64,000 nt of DNA from the NCBI RefSeq assembly GCF_019511445.1, contig NZ_JAEUAN010000007.1, forward strand, positions 1 to 64,000, in the 5' to 3' direction. Every line of letters begins with the position of its first letter. Position 1 is the first letter of the stretch. The notes below the pieces were generated by a model. That model was given only the letters and a program-made list of their open reading frames with translations. It did not search any database and was not told the origin of the DNA. This DNA is from Aliirhizobium wenxiniae (lineage in GTDB: Bacteria; Pseudomonadota; Alphaproteobacteria; Rhizobiales; Rhizobiaceae). Below, in pieces: positions 1-8,882 of the stretch. The translations under genes were made by a program, and so were the position numbers.

Positions 1-9
1 GCGACGTGA

Positions 10-45
10 TGCGGTGCTGCGCAGCCGGAATGGCTCCGCACCGCA
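10..45. other. Stem-loop at window edge
   Basis: TGCGGTGC (10-17) pairs with GCACCGCA (38-45), and an inner AGCC (23-26) pairs with GGCT (32-35). No T tract follows on the plus strand. It may be the tail of a terminator or structured RNA belonging to a gene outside the window. I see nothing else recognisable between 46 and 190. Confidence 0.35.
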
Positions 46-201
46 ACCCGCCGCTACCGCCCCAAATACAGCAACCCAAAACCGCTGGAGCGAACTCAAA
101 ACTGGATAAAACTTGGGGGCAAGGTCAGGCGCGATCCATAGGCAGGCATCTAAGTTGAAGGAAATCCAGATAGTTGCATAGCTAACCAAATGGAGAACGA
201 C

Positions 202-597
202 ATGCCTATTCTGAATGTCAAAGTCAGCGGCCAACGCTCGGACGAGATGACCCACGCCATAGCAAGCATGCTGAGCGAGCTGACGCAGCGCATCCTTGGC
301 AAGGACCCAGCCGTCACGGCGATTGCCATCGATTACGTCGATCCGCGTGACTGGATCGTCGGCGGACGAACACTTGCCGAACAGCGCAAGTCGAGCGTTT
401 ATTTCGATATCAAGATCACCGATGAGACCAACACGAAAAGCGAAAAGGCCGCCTATATCCAGGCGGCCTTTGAGGGCTTTGCAAGCCTCCTCGGCAATCT
501 GCACGAGGAAAGCTACATCTATGTCCAGGATGTGCGCGCCGCAGCTTATGGCTACGGCGGAAAAACCCAGGAATGGCGATATCAGCGCGCCGTCTAG
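202..597 (+). CDS. Tautomerase family protein (4-oxalocrotonate tautomerase-like)
   Basis: Probable small cytoplasmic tautomerase of 131 residues. The first ATG at 190 carries the SD (GGAG at 192-195); the ATG at 202 lies six bases after it and gives a protein beginning Met-Pro-Ile. That matters because the tautomerase superfamily uses the N-terminal proline, exposed after Met removal, as its catalytic base. At 131 residues it is about twice the length of classical 4-oxalocrotonate tautomerase and matches the two-repeat members (cis-CaaD/MSAD-like size). The substrate cannot be read from sequence. It converges on pheT, and the two stop codons overlap in the palindrome CTAG (594-597). Confidence 0.8.
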   Translation: MPILNVKVSGQRSDEMTHAIASMLSELTQRILGKDPAVTAIAIDYVDPRDWIVGGRTLAEQRKSSVYFDIKITDETNTKSEKAAYIQAAFEGFASLLGNLHEESYIYVQDVRAAAYGYGGKTQEWRYQRAV

Positions 598-3029
598 GCG
601 CGCAGAACACCACCCGTGGTCTTTTCGACATTGGCGACGATCTTGCCGGTCAGGGCTTCGAAATCCTCGTCCGTCAGGGTCTTGTCGACCGGCTGGATGA
701 GAACTTCGATGGCGATCGACTTCTTGCCTTCGCCAAGCGAGGCGCCCTCGAAGACGTCGAAGACGTTGACGCCGGTGATCAGCTTGCGATCGGCGCTGGT
801 TGCCGCCTTGACGATGGCACCGGCTTCCACCTGCGAGCCGACCACAAAGGCGAAGTCGCGCTTGACCACCTGGAACGGAGAAAGATCGAGGCCCGGCTTG
901 GTGCGGGTCGCCTTTTTCTTCGGTTCCGGCATGGCGTCGAGATAGATTTCGAAACCTGCCAGGGCACCGGAAACATCGAGCGCTGCCATCGTCTTCGGAT
1001 GAAATTCGCCAAATGTGCCAAGGATGACCTTGGGACCCATCTTGATCGTGCCCGAACGGCCCGGATGATACCAGGAAGGACCGCCCTGCTCGATCTGGAC
1101 ATTGCCCATCGGCAAGCCGCAGGCCTCGATTACGGCGAGCGCATCGGCCTTGGCGTCATAGACGTCGACCGGCTTGCCGCCGCCCTTCGTTGCATTCGAC
1201 CACATGCGGCCGGCGCCGTTGATCGAAGCGGTACCGCGACGGATGCCGCCAGCGACGCGACGCTGGCCTTCCGGCGTGTCGTTCTCATAGGTGCCCGAGA
1301 CTTCGAAGATTGCCACATCGCCAAAGCCCTTGTCGGCATTGCGCTGGGCAGCCGTCAGCAGGCCCGGCAGAAGCGACGGACGCATATCCGACATATCGGC
1401 TGCAATCGGGTTGGCGAGCTTCAGCGCCGGCGAACCACCGCCGAAGAGCTTCGCCTGATCTTCCGGGATGAAGGACCAGGTGACGGCTTCCAGCATGCCG
1501 CGGGAAGCCAGCGCGCGCTTGGCGGTGCGGGTGCGGATCTGCAGCGTGGTCAGGATCTTGCCGTTCACCGTGCCGAGATTTTCCAGCGGTTCCGGCTTGA
1601 TGTTGTCGACGCCATGGATGCGCATGACCTCTTCAACGAGATCGGCCTTGCCATCGACGTCCGGACGCCAGGACGGAATTTTTACGCTGACACGCTCGCC
1701 GGAACCTTCGACGGTGAAGCCGAGGCGGGTGAGGATTTCGCGGCTTTCGTCGATCGAAACCTCAAGGCCGGTCAGGCGCTTCACTTCCGAGAAGGGGAAA
1801 TCGACGGTTTTGGCTTCATACCCCTTGTAGCCGACGATCTTTTCTTTTGCCGGCGTGCCGCCGCACAGATCGAGAACCAGCTGCGTCGTCCGGTCGAGGC
1901 CGGGAACCATATATTCCGGATCGACACCACGTTCGAAGCGGTAACGCGCATCGGTGATGATGCCGAGCGTACGGCCTGACTTCGCGATGTTGATCGGGTC
2001 CCACAGAGCGCTTTCTATCAGCACGTCGACGGTATTTTCGTCACAGCCGGAATGTTCGCCGCCCATGATGCCGCCGATGGACTCGACGCCATTCTCATCC
2101 GCGATGACGACATTGTTCGGACCGAGCTTGTATTCGCGGGTATCGAGCGCCAGCACCGTCTCGCCTTCCTTGGCGCGACGGACGGTCAGATCGCCCTTGA
2201 CCTTGGCAGCGTCGAAGACGTGCATCGGGCGGCCTTGGTCGAAGGTCATGTAATTGGTGATGTCGACAAGCGCGTTGATCGGACGAAGGCCGATTGCCTT
2301 CAGACGCGTCTGCATCCATGCCGGGCTCGGGCCGTTCTTGACGCCGCGCACGAGGCGCAGGCCGAAGCCCGGGCAAAGCTTTTCGTCGTCGAGATCGATG
2401 GTCAGGCCGACCGTCGTCTCGCCTTCGAGCTTCAGGGCCGGAGCAGAGGAAACCTTCAGCGTGCCGAGACCGGAGGCTGCGAGATCGCGGGCGATGCCGT
2501 AGATCGAGGTGCAGTCCGGGCGGTTCGGCGTCAGGTTGATCTCGATCATCGGATCGTCGAGACCGGCATAGGCGGCGAAGGAGGTGCCGACCGGCGCGTT
2601 TTCCGGCAGGTCGATGATGCCATTATGCTCGTCCGACATGTTGAGTTCCTTCTCGGAACACATCATGCCATGGCTTTCAACGCCGCGGATCTTGCCAACG
2701 CCAAGCGTCACGTCGAGGCCGGGAACATAGTCGCCCGGACGCGCCAAGGCCCCGATGAGACCGGCGCGGGCATTCGGCGCACCGCAAACGATCTGCAGCG
2801 GCTTGCCGCCATTGACGTCCGGGCCGGCATCGACGGAGAGAACCCGGAGGCGGTCGGCCTCGGGATGCTGTTCGGCCGTCAGGATTTTGGCGATGACGAA
2901 GGGCTTGTAGGCCGCCTTATCATCGACATCCTCGACTTCGAGGCCGATCGCCGTCAGGCGCTCGCAGATCTGGTCGAGGGTGGCGTCGGTCTCAAGATGA
3001 TCCTTGAGCCAGGAAAGCGTGAATTTCAT
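594..3029 (-). CDS. pheT: Phenylalanine--tRNA ligase beta subunit
   Basis: Beta chain of the (alpha-beta)2 enzyme that charges tRNA-Phe; cytoplasmic. The protein is 811 residues from the ATG at 3029 ([13 protein letters not shown]), the usual bacterial N-terminus; an upstream in-frame codon would add 22 unlikely residues. Domains in order: EMAP-type tRNA-binding OB fold (about 40-150), B3/B4 editing domain (about 200-400), B5 (about 400-480), catalytic-like core, and a C-terminal FDX-ACB anticodon-binding domain (about 718-811, containing VKRDFAFVV). It is the last gene of a minus-strand run with pheS, but two small DUF genes lie between the subunits. Length and domain set look complete. Confidence 0.97.
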   Translation of the reverse strand: MKFTLSWLKDHLETDATLDQICERLTAIGLEVEDVDDKAAYKPFVIAKILTAEQHPEADRLRVLSVDAGPDVNGGKPLQIVCGAPNARAGLIGALARPGDYVPGLDVTLGVGKIRGVESHGMMCSEKELNMSDEHNGIIDLPENAPVGTSFAAYAGLDDPMIEINLTPNRPDCTSIYGIARDLAASGLGTLKVSSAPALKLEGETTVGLTIDLDDEKLCPGFGLRLVRGVKNGPSPAWMQTRLKAIGLRPINALVDITNYMTFDQGRPMHVFDAAKVKGDLTVRRAKEGETVLALDTREYKLGPNNVVIADENGVESIGGIMGGEHSGCDENTVDVLIESALWDPINIAKSGRTLGIITDARYRFERGVDPEYMVPGLDRTTQLVLDLCGGTPAKEKIVGYKGYEAKTVDFPFSEVKRLTGLEVSIDESREILTRLGFTVEGSGERVSVKIPSWRPDVDGKADLVEEVMRIHGVDNIKPEPLENLGTVNGKILTTLQIRTRTAKRALASRGMLEAVTWSFIPEDQAKLFGGGSPALKLANPIAADMSDMRPSLLPGLLTAAQRNADKGFGDVAIFEVSGTYENDTPEGQRRVAGGIRRGTASINGAGRMWSNATKGGGKPVDVYDAKADALAVIEACGLPMGNVQIEQGGPSWYHPGRSGTIKMGPKVILGTFGEFHPKTMAALDVSGALAGFEIYLDAMPEPKKKATRTKPGLDLSPFQVVKRDFAFVVGSQVEAGAIVKAATSADRKLITGVNVFDVFEGASLGEGKKSIAIEVLIQPVDKTLTDEDFEALTGKIVANVEKTTGGVLRA

Positions 3030-3066
3030 TGTCTTTTGTCTCGTCTCAAAATCATCAATCGGTTGG

Positions 3067-3342
3067 TCAGGCAGCCTTTTCCGGAGCTTTGGCACCTGGT
3101 GCCTTTATGCCCAGAAACATGCTCTTGACCGAAATTCCTTCGTCGATGGCAGCCCACCAGATCCCCTCATACATCAGTTCGATGTCGTTCAGTTCGGCAT
3201 CATTAAGCTCGGACAGAAAGGGATACCACCAGAGAGGGGCTGAGATGGCCCGGCCGTCGGCGAGCGCGACGTGAACCTCGCCGCCAGCGCACCAAGCCCG
3301 AACGGGTCGCATTTCGTCGGTTTCAAAGACCAAAGAACTCAT
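3067..3342 (-). CDS. DUF2442 domain protein
   Basis: Small protein of 91 residues with the DUF2442 pattern (alternating hydrophobic strands, [17 protein letters not shown], then a short helix and an [10 protein letters not shown] segment). The ATG at 3342 is preferred over a GTG at 3351. Either start lies inside the end of the upstream DUF4160 gene, so the two are translationally coupled. DUF2442 and DUF4160 are frequent neighbours in bacteria and resemble toxin-antitoxin pairs in size and layout, but I know of no firm biochemical function. The gene ends 37 bases before pheT, so it is probably co-transcribed with pheS and pheT. Confidence 0.85.
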   Translation of the reverse strand: MSSLVFETDEMRPVRAWCAGGEVHVALADGRAISAPLWWYPFLSELNDAELNDIELMYEGIWWAAIDEGISVKSMFLGIKAPGAKAPEKAA

Positions 3343-3559
3343 CCCAAGCACCTATCCATTGATCACGGTGTTGCGCGGCCACTTCCAGCAACCTGCCTAT
3401 TTCCTGCTCACTATAGCCCCTGTTATGGGCCACTTCCAAATTCTTCAGCCAGAGCTTCAGGGACTTGCCGTCCTTGACGATATGGACATGAGGCGGTTCT
3501 CCGACATCAAGGGCGTAGAACCGGAATTTGTAGCCGTGCCAAATGAGCAGGGTCGGCAT
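3323..3559 (-). CDS. DUF4160 domain protein
   Basis: Basic small protein of 78 residues with the DUF4160 signature: an N-terminal MPTLLIWHGYKFRFYALD strand pair, then GEPPHVHIVKDGKSLKLWL. It starts four bases after the pheS stop codon and overlaps the following DUF2442 gene, so it is embedded in the pheST operon. The conserved His-rich EPPHVH segment is typical of the family. Function is unknown. The pairing with DUF2442 suggests a two-protein module, possibly toxin-antitoxin-like; that is inference only. Confidence 0.85.
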   Translation of the reverse strand: MPTLLIWHGYKFRFYALDVGEPPHVHIVKDGKSLKLWLKNLEVAHNRGYSEQEIGRLLEVAAQHRDQWIGAWDEFFGL

Positions 3560-3563
3560 CGCG

Positions 3564-4646
3564 TTACTGGCTCAGACCGCCGAACAGGGTCGGCATGTCG
3601 AGCGGGCGGAAGCCGTAATGGTTCATCCAGCGGACATCGGCGTTGAAGAAGTCGCGCAGGTCCGGCATGCCGTATTTCAGCATGGCGATGCGGTCGAGGC
3701 CCATGCCCCAGGCAAAGCCCTGATATTCGTCCGGATCGAGCCCGCCCGAGCGCAGCACATTCGGGTGGACCATGCCGCAGCCAAGGATTTCCATCCAGTC
3801 GGTGCCTTCGCCGAACTTGACGATCGGGCCGGAGCGGTCGCACTGGATATCGACTTCGAAGGACGGTTCCGTGAAGGGGAAGAAGGACGGGCGGAAACGC
3901 ATGGTCACCGACGGCACTTCGAAGAAGGCCTTGCAGAATTCTTCCAGAACCCAGCGCATGTTGCCGACATTCGACTTCTTGTCGATGACGAGGCCTTCGA
4001 CCTGGTGGAACATCGGCGAATGGGTGGCGTCACTATCCTGGCGATAGGTCTTGCCCGGAATGACGATGCGGATCGGCGGATCCTGCGCTTCCATGGTGCG
4101 GACCTGAACCGGCGAAGTGTGGGTGCGCAGCACCTTGCGCTCACCCTTTTCATCCGCCTGGAAGAAGAAGGTGTCGTGCATTTCGCGGGCCGGGTGGCCT
4201 TCGGGGAAATTCAGCGCGGTGAAGTTATAATAGTCGGTCTCGACATCCGGGCCTTCGGCGATAGAGAAGCCCATGTCGGCGAAGACGGCGGTGATTTCGT
4301 CGATGATCTGGCTGATCGGATGGATGCGGCCGCGTTCAGCCGGCGAGGAGCGGACCGGCAGCGACACGTCGAGCGTTTCGGCCTTCAGACGCGCATCGAT
4401 CGCGGCGTCCTTGAGCACGGTTCTACGCTCGGTGATTGCGTCGGTGATCTCGTTCTTCAGCGCGTTGATTGCCGCACCGCGGGTCTGGCGCTCTTCCGGC
4501 GTCATCGAGCCCAAGGTCTTCAGGAGTTCGGAAACCGAACCCTTCTTGCCCAGAGCCGAGACACGGACAGCCTCGATTGCCGCTTCGTCGCCCGCGCCGG
4601 CGATCTCGGCCAGGAGCGCGCTCTTCAATGTTTCGAGTTCGGTCAT
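3564..4646 (-). CDS. pheS: Phenylalanine--tRNA ligase alpha subunit
   Basis: Catalytic alpha chain of phenylalanyl-tRNA synthetase, 360 residues, the usual bacterial length. It has the N-terminal coiled-coil that contacts tRNA, then the class II synthetase core with [11 protein letters not shown], the motif around [16 protein letters not shown] and the motif 3 segment [11 protein letters not shown]. It lies 22 bases after a kinase-fold gene and four bases before the DUF4160 gene, so it is in the middle of a tightly packed minus-strand operon that ends with pheT. I see no leader-peptide attenuator in front of it. Confidence 0.97.
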   Translation of the reverse strand: MTELETLKSALLAEIAGAGDEAAIEAVRVSALGKKGSVSELLKTLGSMTPEERQTRGAAINALKNEITDAITERRTVLKDAAIDARLKAETLDVSLPVRSSPAERGRIHPISQIIDEITAVFADMGFSIAEGPDVETDYYNFTALNFPEGHPAREMHDTFFFQADEKGERKVLRTHTSPVQVRTMEAQDPPIRIVIPGKTYRQDSDATHSPMFHQVEGLVIDKKSNVGNMRWVLEEFCKAFFEVPSVTMRFRPSFFPFTEPSFEVDIQCDRSGPIVKFGEGTDWMEILGCGMVHPNVLRSGGLDPDEYQGFAWGMGLDRIAMLKYGMPDLRDFFNADVRWMNHYGFRPLDMPTLFGGLSQ

Positions 4647-4668
4647 CTTTTCCTGCTTTGCGGCAAAT

Positions 4669-5493
4669 TCAGCCGTTGAACATCGTTGTCAGATAGGTGG
4701 TAGCCAGGATGAATTGCCGCAAATCTCTACCCATGTGAAATCGGCCAATCAACCGGGCAAGCCATAAAAAGCGGCCCATGGAACGGGTGATTTCGCGCAG
4801 TTCGGCAATTGCCGCCTTCGGAGCGGCCGCAACCCATGCCGCATAAGCGCGATCCTGCGTTTTCCGGCGATCGGTCGCCCTTACACTCAATTGCAGGAAC
4901 AGCAGCCAGAGATCGCGGGCCTGCGCCGTTTCCATAGGCATAACGGCTTCAGGCTCTTCCTCGAAATCGATGAAGCCAACCCTTTCGTCCCTGATGAACA
5001 TGTCCCGCGGATAGGGGCGCCCGTGGCAGAGGCCAGCGCCGTGCAGTCTTCCGAGTTCGCTGGAACAGAAGACGAGAAGCTCGTCATGCGCCGCCGGATC
5101 GTCATTACGCAAAGACTTCAACTGTTCATGCACCGTCGGGGCAATATCGCTCAGAACGATGGCGCTGTCGGAAGAATAGATGACAGCGGCAGTCGGTATG
5201 CCTGCCTGCGAGTATTTCGCAATTTTTCGCAGGTCGCGCTGCACCATTCCTTCTGCCGTCTCGGCAGGGGACGGTCGCATGAAAGGCAGCCGAAGCAAGC
5301 GCGCAACGGCATTTTGAACAGCAACGATGGCGCGCCTGCCCTTGTCGCCGTGCCGCTTGATCCAGACATTGCCGCAACTGAGCGACACCACCTGCACCCG
5401 TCTCGCATCGGAAACCAGCGCAGCCAGCAAGGTGGCCGTGTCTTCCGACGGCAGCGATGGACCACTCCTTATGTCAACGACATCATTTGGCAC
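4669..5493 (-). CDS. Lipopolysaccharide/protein kinase-fold protein
   Basis: Protein of 274 residues starting at a GTG (5493) with GGAG seven bases upstream. The central part resembles the Kdo/WaaP-type small-molecule kinase fold: [20 protein letters not shown] looks like a catalytic loop (HGxxxPRD) and [10 protein letters not shown] like the metal-binding DFE. A true substrate cannot be assigned; LPS-core kinase or aminoglycoside-phosphotransferase-like roles are both possible. It directly precedes pheS (22-base gap) and follows the rplT terminator, so it is probably the first gene of the pheST transcript. Its link to translation, if any, is unexplained. Confidence 0.7.
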   Translation of the reverse strand: MPNDVVDIRSGPSLPSEDTATLLAALVSDARRVQVVSLSCGNVWIKRHGDKGRRAIVAVQNAVARLLRLPFMRPSPAETAEGMVQRDLRKIAKYSQAGIPTAAVIYSSDSAIVLSDIAPTVHEQLKSLRNDDPAAHDELLVFCSSELGRLHGAGLCHGRPYPRDMFIRDERVGFIDFEEEPEAVMPMETAQARDLWLLFLQLSVRATDRRKTQDRAYAAWVAAAPKAAIAELREITRSMGRFLWLARLIGRFHMGRDLRQFILATTYLTTMFNG

Positions 5494-5553
5494 CGCAGCG
5501 CTCCTGAATACCGTGATTAGTCCGTCTCATCGGAATATGAAACGGCAGAAAAC

Positions 5554-5589
5554 AAAAGACCCGCGCCAGCAGAGCCGCGCGGGTCTTTT
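5554..5589 (-). terminator. Terminator after rplT
   Basis: A 13-bp perfect stem (5554-5566 with 5577-5589, AAAAGACCCGCGC on either side) with a 10-base loop, ending in a T run on the minus strand. It separates the ribosomal protein genes from the kinase-pheST unit. Confidence 0.85.
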
Positions 5590-5613
5590 ACAAACGTAGA
5601 GACGGACGCGGGC

Positions 5614-6018
5614 TTACTTGACCGCGGCTTCGAACTCGTTGGCGTTGCCGGTGTTCTTCAGATAGGCCAGAGCCTTCTTGGAAGCTTCAACCAGTGCGCC
5701 GAATGCTGCCGGCTCATGGATTGCCATGTCGGACAGAACCTTGCGGTCGACTTCGATGCCAGCCTTGTTCAGGCCGTCGATGAAGCGGCCGTAGGTCAGG
5801 CCGGATTCGCGGACAGCAGCGTTGATACGCTGGATCCACAGAGCGCGGAAGTTGCGCTTCTTGACGCGACGGTCGCGGGTTGCAAACTGACGCGAACGGT
5901 CAACAGCAGCCTTTGCGGCGCGGATGGTATTCTTGCGGCGGCCGTAGAAGCCCTTGGCTGCCTTGAGGGTCTTGGTGTGCTTGGCGCGGGAAGTTACGCC
6001 ACGTTTTACGCGTGCCAT
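5614..6018 (-). CDS. rplT: 50S ribosomal protein L20
   Basis: L20, 134 residues, binds 23S rRNA early in large-subunit assembly. It begins with the typical [14 protein letters not shown] and has a very basic N-terminal tail followed by a globular C-terminal half. The start is preceded by GGAG. It lies 40 bases after rpmI, the conserved order. In several bacteria L20 represses its own operon by binding a leader structure; the structured region upstream of rpmI here could serve that role, which is inference. Confidence 0.98.
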   Translation of the reverse strand: MARVKRGVTSRAKHTKTLKAAKGFYGRRKNTIRAAKAAVDRSRQFATRDRRVKKRNFRALWIQRINAAVRESGLTYGRFIDGLNKAGIEVDRKVLSDMAIHEPAAFGALVEASKKALAYLKNTGNANEFEAAVK

Positions 6019-6058
6019 GTCATGATCTCCTTAAACTGTTCCAGAGTGCCGAATAGTC

Positions 6059-6262
6059 TCAGAGACCGTTGGGCAGGTAGTTCTTGATGACCTTCTTGCC
6101 ATCAGGCTCAGCGAGGACCATCGTGCCGCGTGCGTCGCGGATGAACTTGTTGGAACGCTTGATCATGCCGTGGCGCTTGCCGGCGGCAGCTGCAACGACC
6201 TTGCCGGTGGCGGTGACTTTGAACCGCTTCTTGGCAGACGATTTCGTCTTCATCTTGGGCAT
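6059..6262 (-). CDS. rpmI: 50S ribosomal protein L35
   Basis: L35, 67 residues, highly basic, with the standard start [20 protein letters not shown] and the KRHGMI segment. SD GGAG is seven bases from the ATG. It is followed by rplT. The 209 bases separating it from infC hold hairpins and a candidate promoter, so L35-L20 may be transcribed both from infC and independently. Confidence 0.98.
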   Translation of the reverse strand: MPKMKTKSSAKKRFKVTATGKVVAAAAGKRHGMIKRSNKFIRDARGTMVLAEPDGKKVIKNYLPNGL

Positions 6263-6359
6263 TTTGCTACTCCGTTTTTGTATCGAAGCCGACTGAAGAG
6301 GTCTGCTTCAAGCATTTAGAACGGCCACGGCATGCCCTGCCGGACCGTTCGGACGCGCG

Positions 6360-6388
6360 CTTATAACCGCAGCCGGTCAAAAGCGCAA
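6360..6388 (-). promoter_or_regulatory. Candidate promoter for rpmI-rplT
   Basis: On the minus strand TTGCGC (6383-6388) and TATAAG (6360-6365) are 17 bases apart, about 100 bases upstream of rpmI. The -10 is good but the -35 is weak, so this is tentative. Confidence 0.3.
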
Positions 6389-6410
6389 TGGGGGAAATCC
6401 TCCTTTGAAG

Positions 6411-6472
6411 CCGGTCGGAAACCGGCACACCCGCCGCCTTGCGGCTTCCTCGAGGCGGGTCGGCGCGGCGCT
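6411..6472 (-). promoter_or_regulatory. Structured region between infC and rpmI
   Basis: Two inverted repeats follow the infC stop on the minus strand: ACCCGCC...GGCGGGT, and a perfect six-base stem GCCGGT/ACCGGC with a five-base loop (6411-6427). Neither has a T tract, so these look more like a structured leader or processing site than a terminator. An L20-type autoregulatory element is possible but not shown. Confidence 0.35.
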
Positions 6473-7008
6473 TATTTCGGCGCCAGCACCATCATCATCT
6501 GGCGACCTTCAAGCTTGGGCTCAGCCTCAACCTTGGCGATTTCCAGCGTATCTTCCTTGACTTGCAGAAGAAGCTTCATGCCGAGTTCCTGGTGGGCCAT
6601 TTCACGGCCGCGGAACTTCAGCGTCACCTTCACCTTGTCGCCGTCTTCAAAGAAACGGTTCATCGCCTTCATCTTCACATCGTAATCATGTGTGTCGATG
6701 TTCGGGCGCATCTTGATTTCTTTGACTTCGACAACCTTCTGCTTCTTGCGCGCTTCAGCCGCCTTCTTCTGGTTCGCGTATTTCAGCTTGCCGAGGTCGA
6801 GGATCTTGCACACCGGCGGATCATTGTTCGGCGAGATTTCTACCAGGTCCAGTCCTGCTTCCTCGGCCATCTTGAGGGCCTGGTCGGTCGGTACTGCACC
6901 GAGATTCTGGCCTTCGGCATCGATAAGCTGGACCTTGGGAACGCGAATTTCCCTATTGGAGCGCGGGCCTTCCTTGACGGGGGCATCGGCTTTGAATGGT
7001 CTGCGAAT
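6472..7008 (-). CDS. infC: Translation initiation factor IF-3
   Basis: IF-3, 178 residues, binds the 30S subunit and proofreads initiation. The first in-frame ATG (6870) would remove the N-terminal domain; reading upstream gives [20 protein letters not shown] preceded by an ATT at 7008 with AGGAG nine bases before it. An ATT start is the known peculiarity of infC, since IF-3 rejects non-canonical starts and so limits its own synthesis. The N-terminal domain, lysine-rich linker ([19 protein letters not shown]) and C-terminal domain are all present. It heads the infC-rpmI-rplT cluster and is divergent from a hydrolase gene. Confidence 0.95.
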   Translation of the reverse strand: MRRPFKADAPVKEGPRSNREIRVPKVQLIDAEGQNLGAVPTDQALKMAEEAGLDLVEISPNNDPPVCKILDLGKLKYANQKKAAEARKKQKVVEVKEIKMRPNIDTHDYDVKMKAMNRFFEDGDKVKVTLKFRGREMAHQELGMKLLLQVKEDTLEIAKVEAEPKLEGRQMMMVLAPK

Positions 7009-7078
7009 GGTCGTATTCTCCTAGATCGTTTTCGGGCACAGGCAACGACGAAATTCGCGCGCGGCCGGGAGCCGAGCG

Positions 7079-7107
7079 GAATGTCGTGATTACCGGGTGG
7101 ATGTCAA
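7079..7107 (-). promoter_or_regulatory. Candidate infC promoter
   Basis: A perfect TTGACA -35 on the minus strand (7102-7107) is followed after 17 bases by ACATTC (7079-7084), a weak -10. The position, about 70 bases upstream of the ATT start, fits infC. Confidence 0.35.
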
Positions 7108-7135
7108 TAGCATGACGGCACGAAAAAATCACCTC

Positions 7136-7164
7136 CTGACAACCGGTTTAGTTCTGATTTATAG
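7136..7164 (+). promoter_or_regulatory. Candidate promoter for the alpha/beta hydrolase
   Basis: CTGACA (7136-7141), 17-base spacer, TTATAG (7159-7164), 26 bases before the ATG at 7191. This gives a short leader containing the SD AGGAG. Confidence 0.4.
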
Positions 7165-7190
7165 CTTCCGCCATTCGCAGGAGTAAGACT

Positions 7191-8006
7191 ATGAGCACGA
7201 TCAACGCCACCGGAACTGCCAGCATTACTGTCGGAACGGGAACGGATGCCCGCGAGATCGCGATCATTCACCGGGCCGCCGCGGCCACAACCGGGAAGCC
7301 GGCACTCGTCTGGCTTGGCGGATATCGCTCCGACATGACGGGCACCAAGGCCGTCGTGCTCGATGCATTGGCGGAGAAACTTGGTTCGGCTTGCATCCGT
7401 TTCGATTATTCCGGCCATGGCGCATCGGGCGGTGAATTCCGCGACGGAACGATTTCACGCTGGCTGGAAGAATCCATCGCGGTGATAGATGCCGCGTCAC
7501 CGAAAAACGTTATTCTCGTTGGTTCATCGATGGGCGGGTGGATTGCCCTGCGGCTGGTGCAGGAACTCAGGAAGCGGGCAAAAGGACCGAAGATTGCCGG
7601 GATCGTGCTGATCGCACCCGCTCCGGACTTCACCAGTGAATTGATCGAGCCCGAACTGACGGACAAGGAACGGCAGTCACTGGCGGAGCGCGGTTATTTT
7701 GAAGAGGTTTCCGAATACAGCCCCGAACCGAACATCTATACGCGCGCACTGATGGAAGACGGACAGCGGAATCGCGTCCTTACCGGCATTATCGAAACCG
7801 GCTGCCCCGTGCATATCCTGCAGGGAATGGCAGACCCGGATGTGCCGTATCAACATGCGCTGAAACTGATGGAATTTCTGCCCGCCGACGATGTCGTACT
7901 GACGCTGATCCGCGACGGCGACCATCGCCTTTCGCGGCCGCAGGACCTGCAAAAGATGGAAGCGGCAGTGGCCGCCCTAATAATCGATGATGAAAAACTG
8001 GGCTGA
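7191..8006 (+). CDS. Alpha/beta hydrolase
   Basis: Serine hydrolase of 271 residues, no signal peptide, so cytoplasmic. The nucleophile elbow is GSSMGG (about residues 107-112), the acid is probably the Asp in GMADPDVPY and the base the His in DGDHRL near the C-terminus, giving a complete triad. The overall pattern resembles ABHD10/palmitoyl thioesterase-like hydrolases, but the substrate is not readable. SD AGGAG is seven bases from the ATG. It stands alone, divergent from infC. Confidence 0.85.
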   Translation: MSTINATGTASITVGTGTDAREIAIIHRAAAATTGKPALVWLGGYRSDMTGTKAVVLDALAEKLGSACIRFDYSGHGASGGEFRDGTISRWLEESIAVIDAASPKNVILVGSSMGGWIALRLVQELRKRAKGPKIAGIVLIAPAPDFTSELIEPELTDKERQSLAERGYFEEVSEYSPEPNIYTRALMEDGQRNRVLTGIIETGCPVHILQGMADPDVPYQHALKLMEFLPADDVVLTLIRDGDHRLSRPQDLQKMEAAVAALIIDDEKLG

Positions 8007-8069
8007 GACGGAAAAGCCGCAGTCTTAACCATATTCGTAAAGAGCTGCACCTTAACAAAAGCTGAACAA

Positions 8070-8098
8070 TTGACTCTGCCCCTTAACACCTCTTAACT
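8070..8098 (+). promoter_or_regulatory. Candidate promoter for the BTLCP peptidase
   Basis: TTGACT (8070-8075), 17 bases, TTAACT (8093-8098), then a leader of about 22 bases to the ATG at 8127. The -10 overlaps one of four TTAAC motifs (8025, 8052, 8083, 8093), the last forming TTAA-N7-TTAGG, close to the CtrA box. Confidence 0.4.
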
Positions 8099-8126
8099 TT
8101 TTGTTAGGAATTTAAGGGACGGGTCA

Positions 8127-8741
8127 ATGAATTTAGCCCTGAAGGTGCGGCATGTAGCCGTGATCCTCGCAGCTGTGCTCGCATCCGCCGGCGCTGCAAT
8201 ACCGGCGCCACAAGCCCCAATGGCTATGGTGACCGGTGCTGTGACGTCGCAGCCGATCGGTCATTACGAATTCTGCCAGCGCCTCCCGGCAGAATGCAAT
8301 GTCAAAAGCCGGTCCGCGCCTGCTGCGCGCATGGATGACCATGCCTGGAACGTCGTTCGCGACGTCAACCGCGCCATCAATGCCCGTTATATTGCCCGCA
8401 CGGATCTCGAGGCCTACGGCGTCGAGGAATACTGGACCTATCCGACCGTCTTTGCCGATTGCGAGGACTACGCCCTGCAGAAGCGCAAGGAACTGGCCCA
8501 GCTCGGCTTCGCGCTGTCCGATCTCTTGATCACCGTCGTGCGCAAGCCGGATGGCGAAGGCCATGCCGTATTGACCCTGCGCACCACAGACGGTGACTTC
8601 ATCCTCGATAACCTCGACAACGATGTTCTCGCCTGGAACCAGACGCCCTACACGTTCCTCAAGCGTCAGGCGACATTCAATACCGGGCGCTGGGTCACAA
8701 TCGAAAACGGTCGCGATCTGCTCGTCGGTGCCTTGCGGTAA
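8127..8741 (+). CDS. Transglutaminase-like cysteine peptidase (BTLCP family)
   Basis: Secreted or periplasmic protein of 204 residues with an N-terminal signal peptide (hydrophobic stretch about 8-28 ending near APQAP). The bacterial transglutaminase-like cysteine proteinase fold is indicated by Cys112 in FADCEDYAL, His146 in GHAVLTL and an Asp around 161 in LDNLDND, the expected triad. Family members (LapG relatives) cut periplasmic substrates, LapG itself cleaving a biofilm adhesin with a c-di-GMP partner; no such partner is seen here, so the target is unknown. SD AAGGGA precedes the ATG, and a strong terminator follows. Confidence 0.85.
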   Translation: MNLALKVRHVAVILAAVLASAGAAIPAPQAPMAMVTGAVTSQPIGHYEFCQRLPAECNVKSRSAPAARMDDHAWNVVRDVNRAINARYIARTDLEAYGVEEYWTYPTVFADCEDYALQKRKELAQLGFALSDLLITVVRKPDGEGHAVLTLRTTDGDFILDNLDNDVLAWNQTPYTFLKRQATFNTGRWVTIENGRDLLVGALR

Positions 8742-8773
8742 CCGAAGCCTCAAACATAAGTCATTAAGCATAT

Positions 8774-8800
8774 AACCCGCCCTGCTTGCAGCGGCGGGTT
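8774..8800 (+). terminator. Terminator after BTLCP gene
   Basis: AACCCGCC (8774-8781) pairs with GGCGGGTT (8793-8800), with an inner CTGC/GCAG stem, followed by a T-rich GTTCTCTC. Confidence 0.75.
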
Positions 8801-8882
8801 GTTCTCTCTACTCTTTCGGGAATCAGAAGGTCGCGCCGCCGCCTGTCCGGCAGAGCGGATCTTTCTGCGATGGAGGCCTGTG

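Noticed and set aside
573..1979. Long plus-strand frame of 468 codons opposite pheT
   Set aside because: Antisense shadow in GC-rich DNA; pheT is unmistakable and fills the region.
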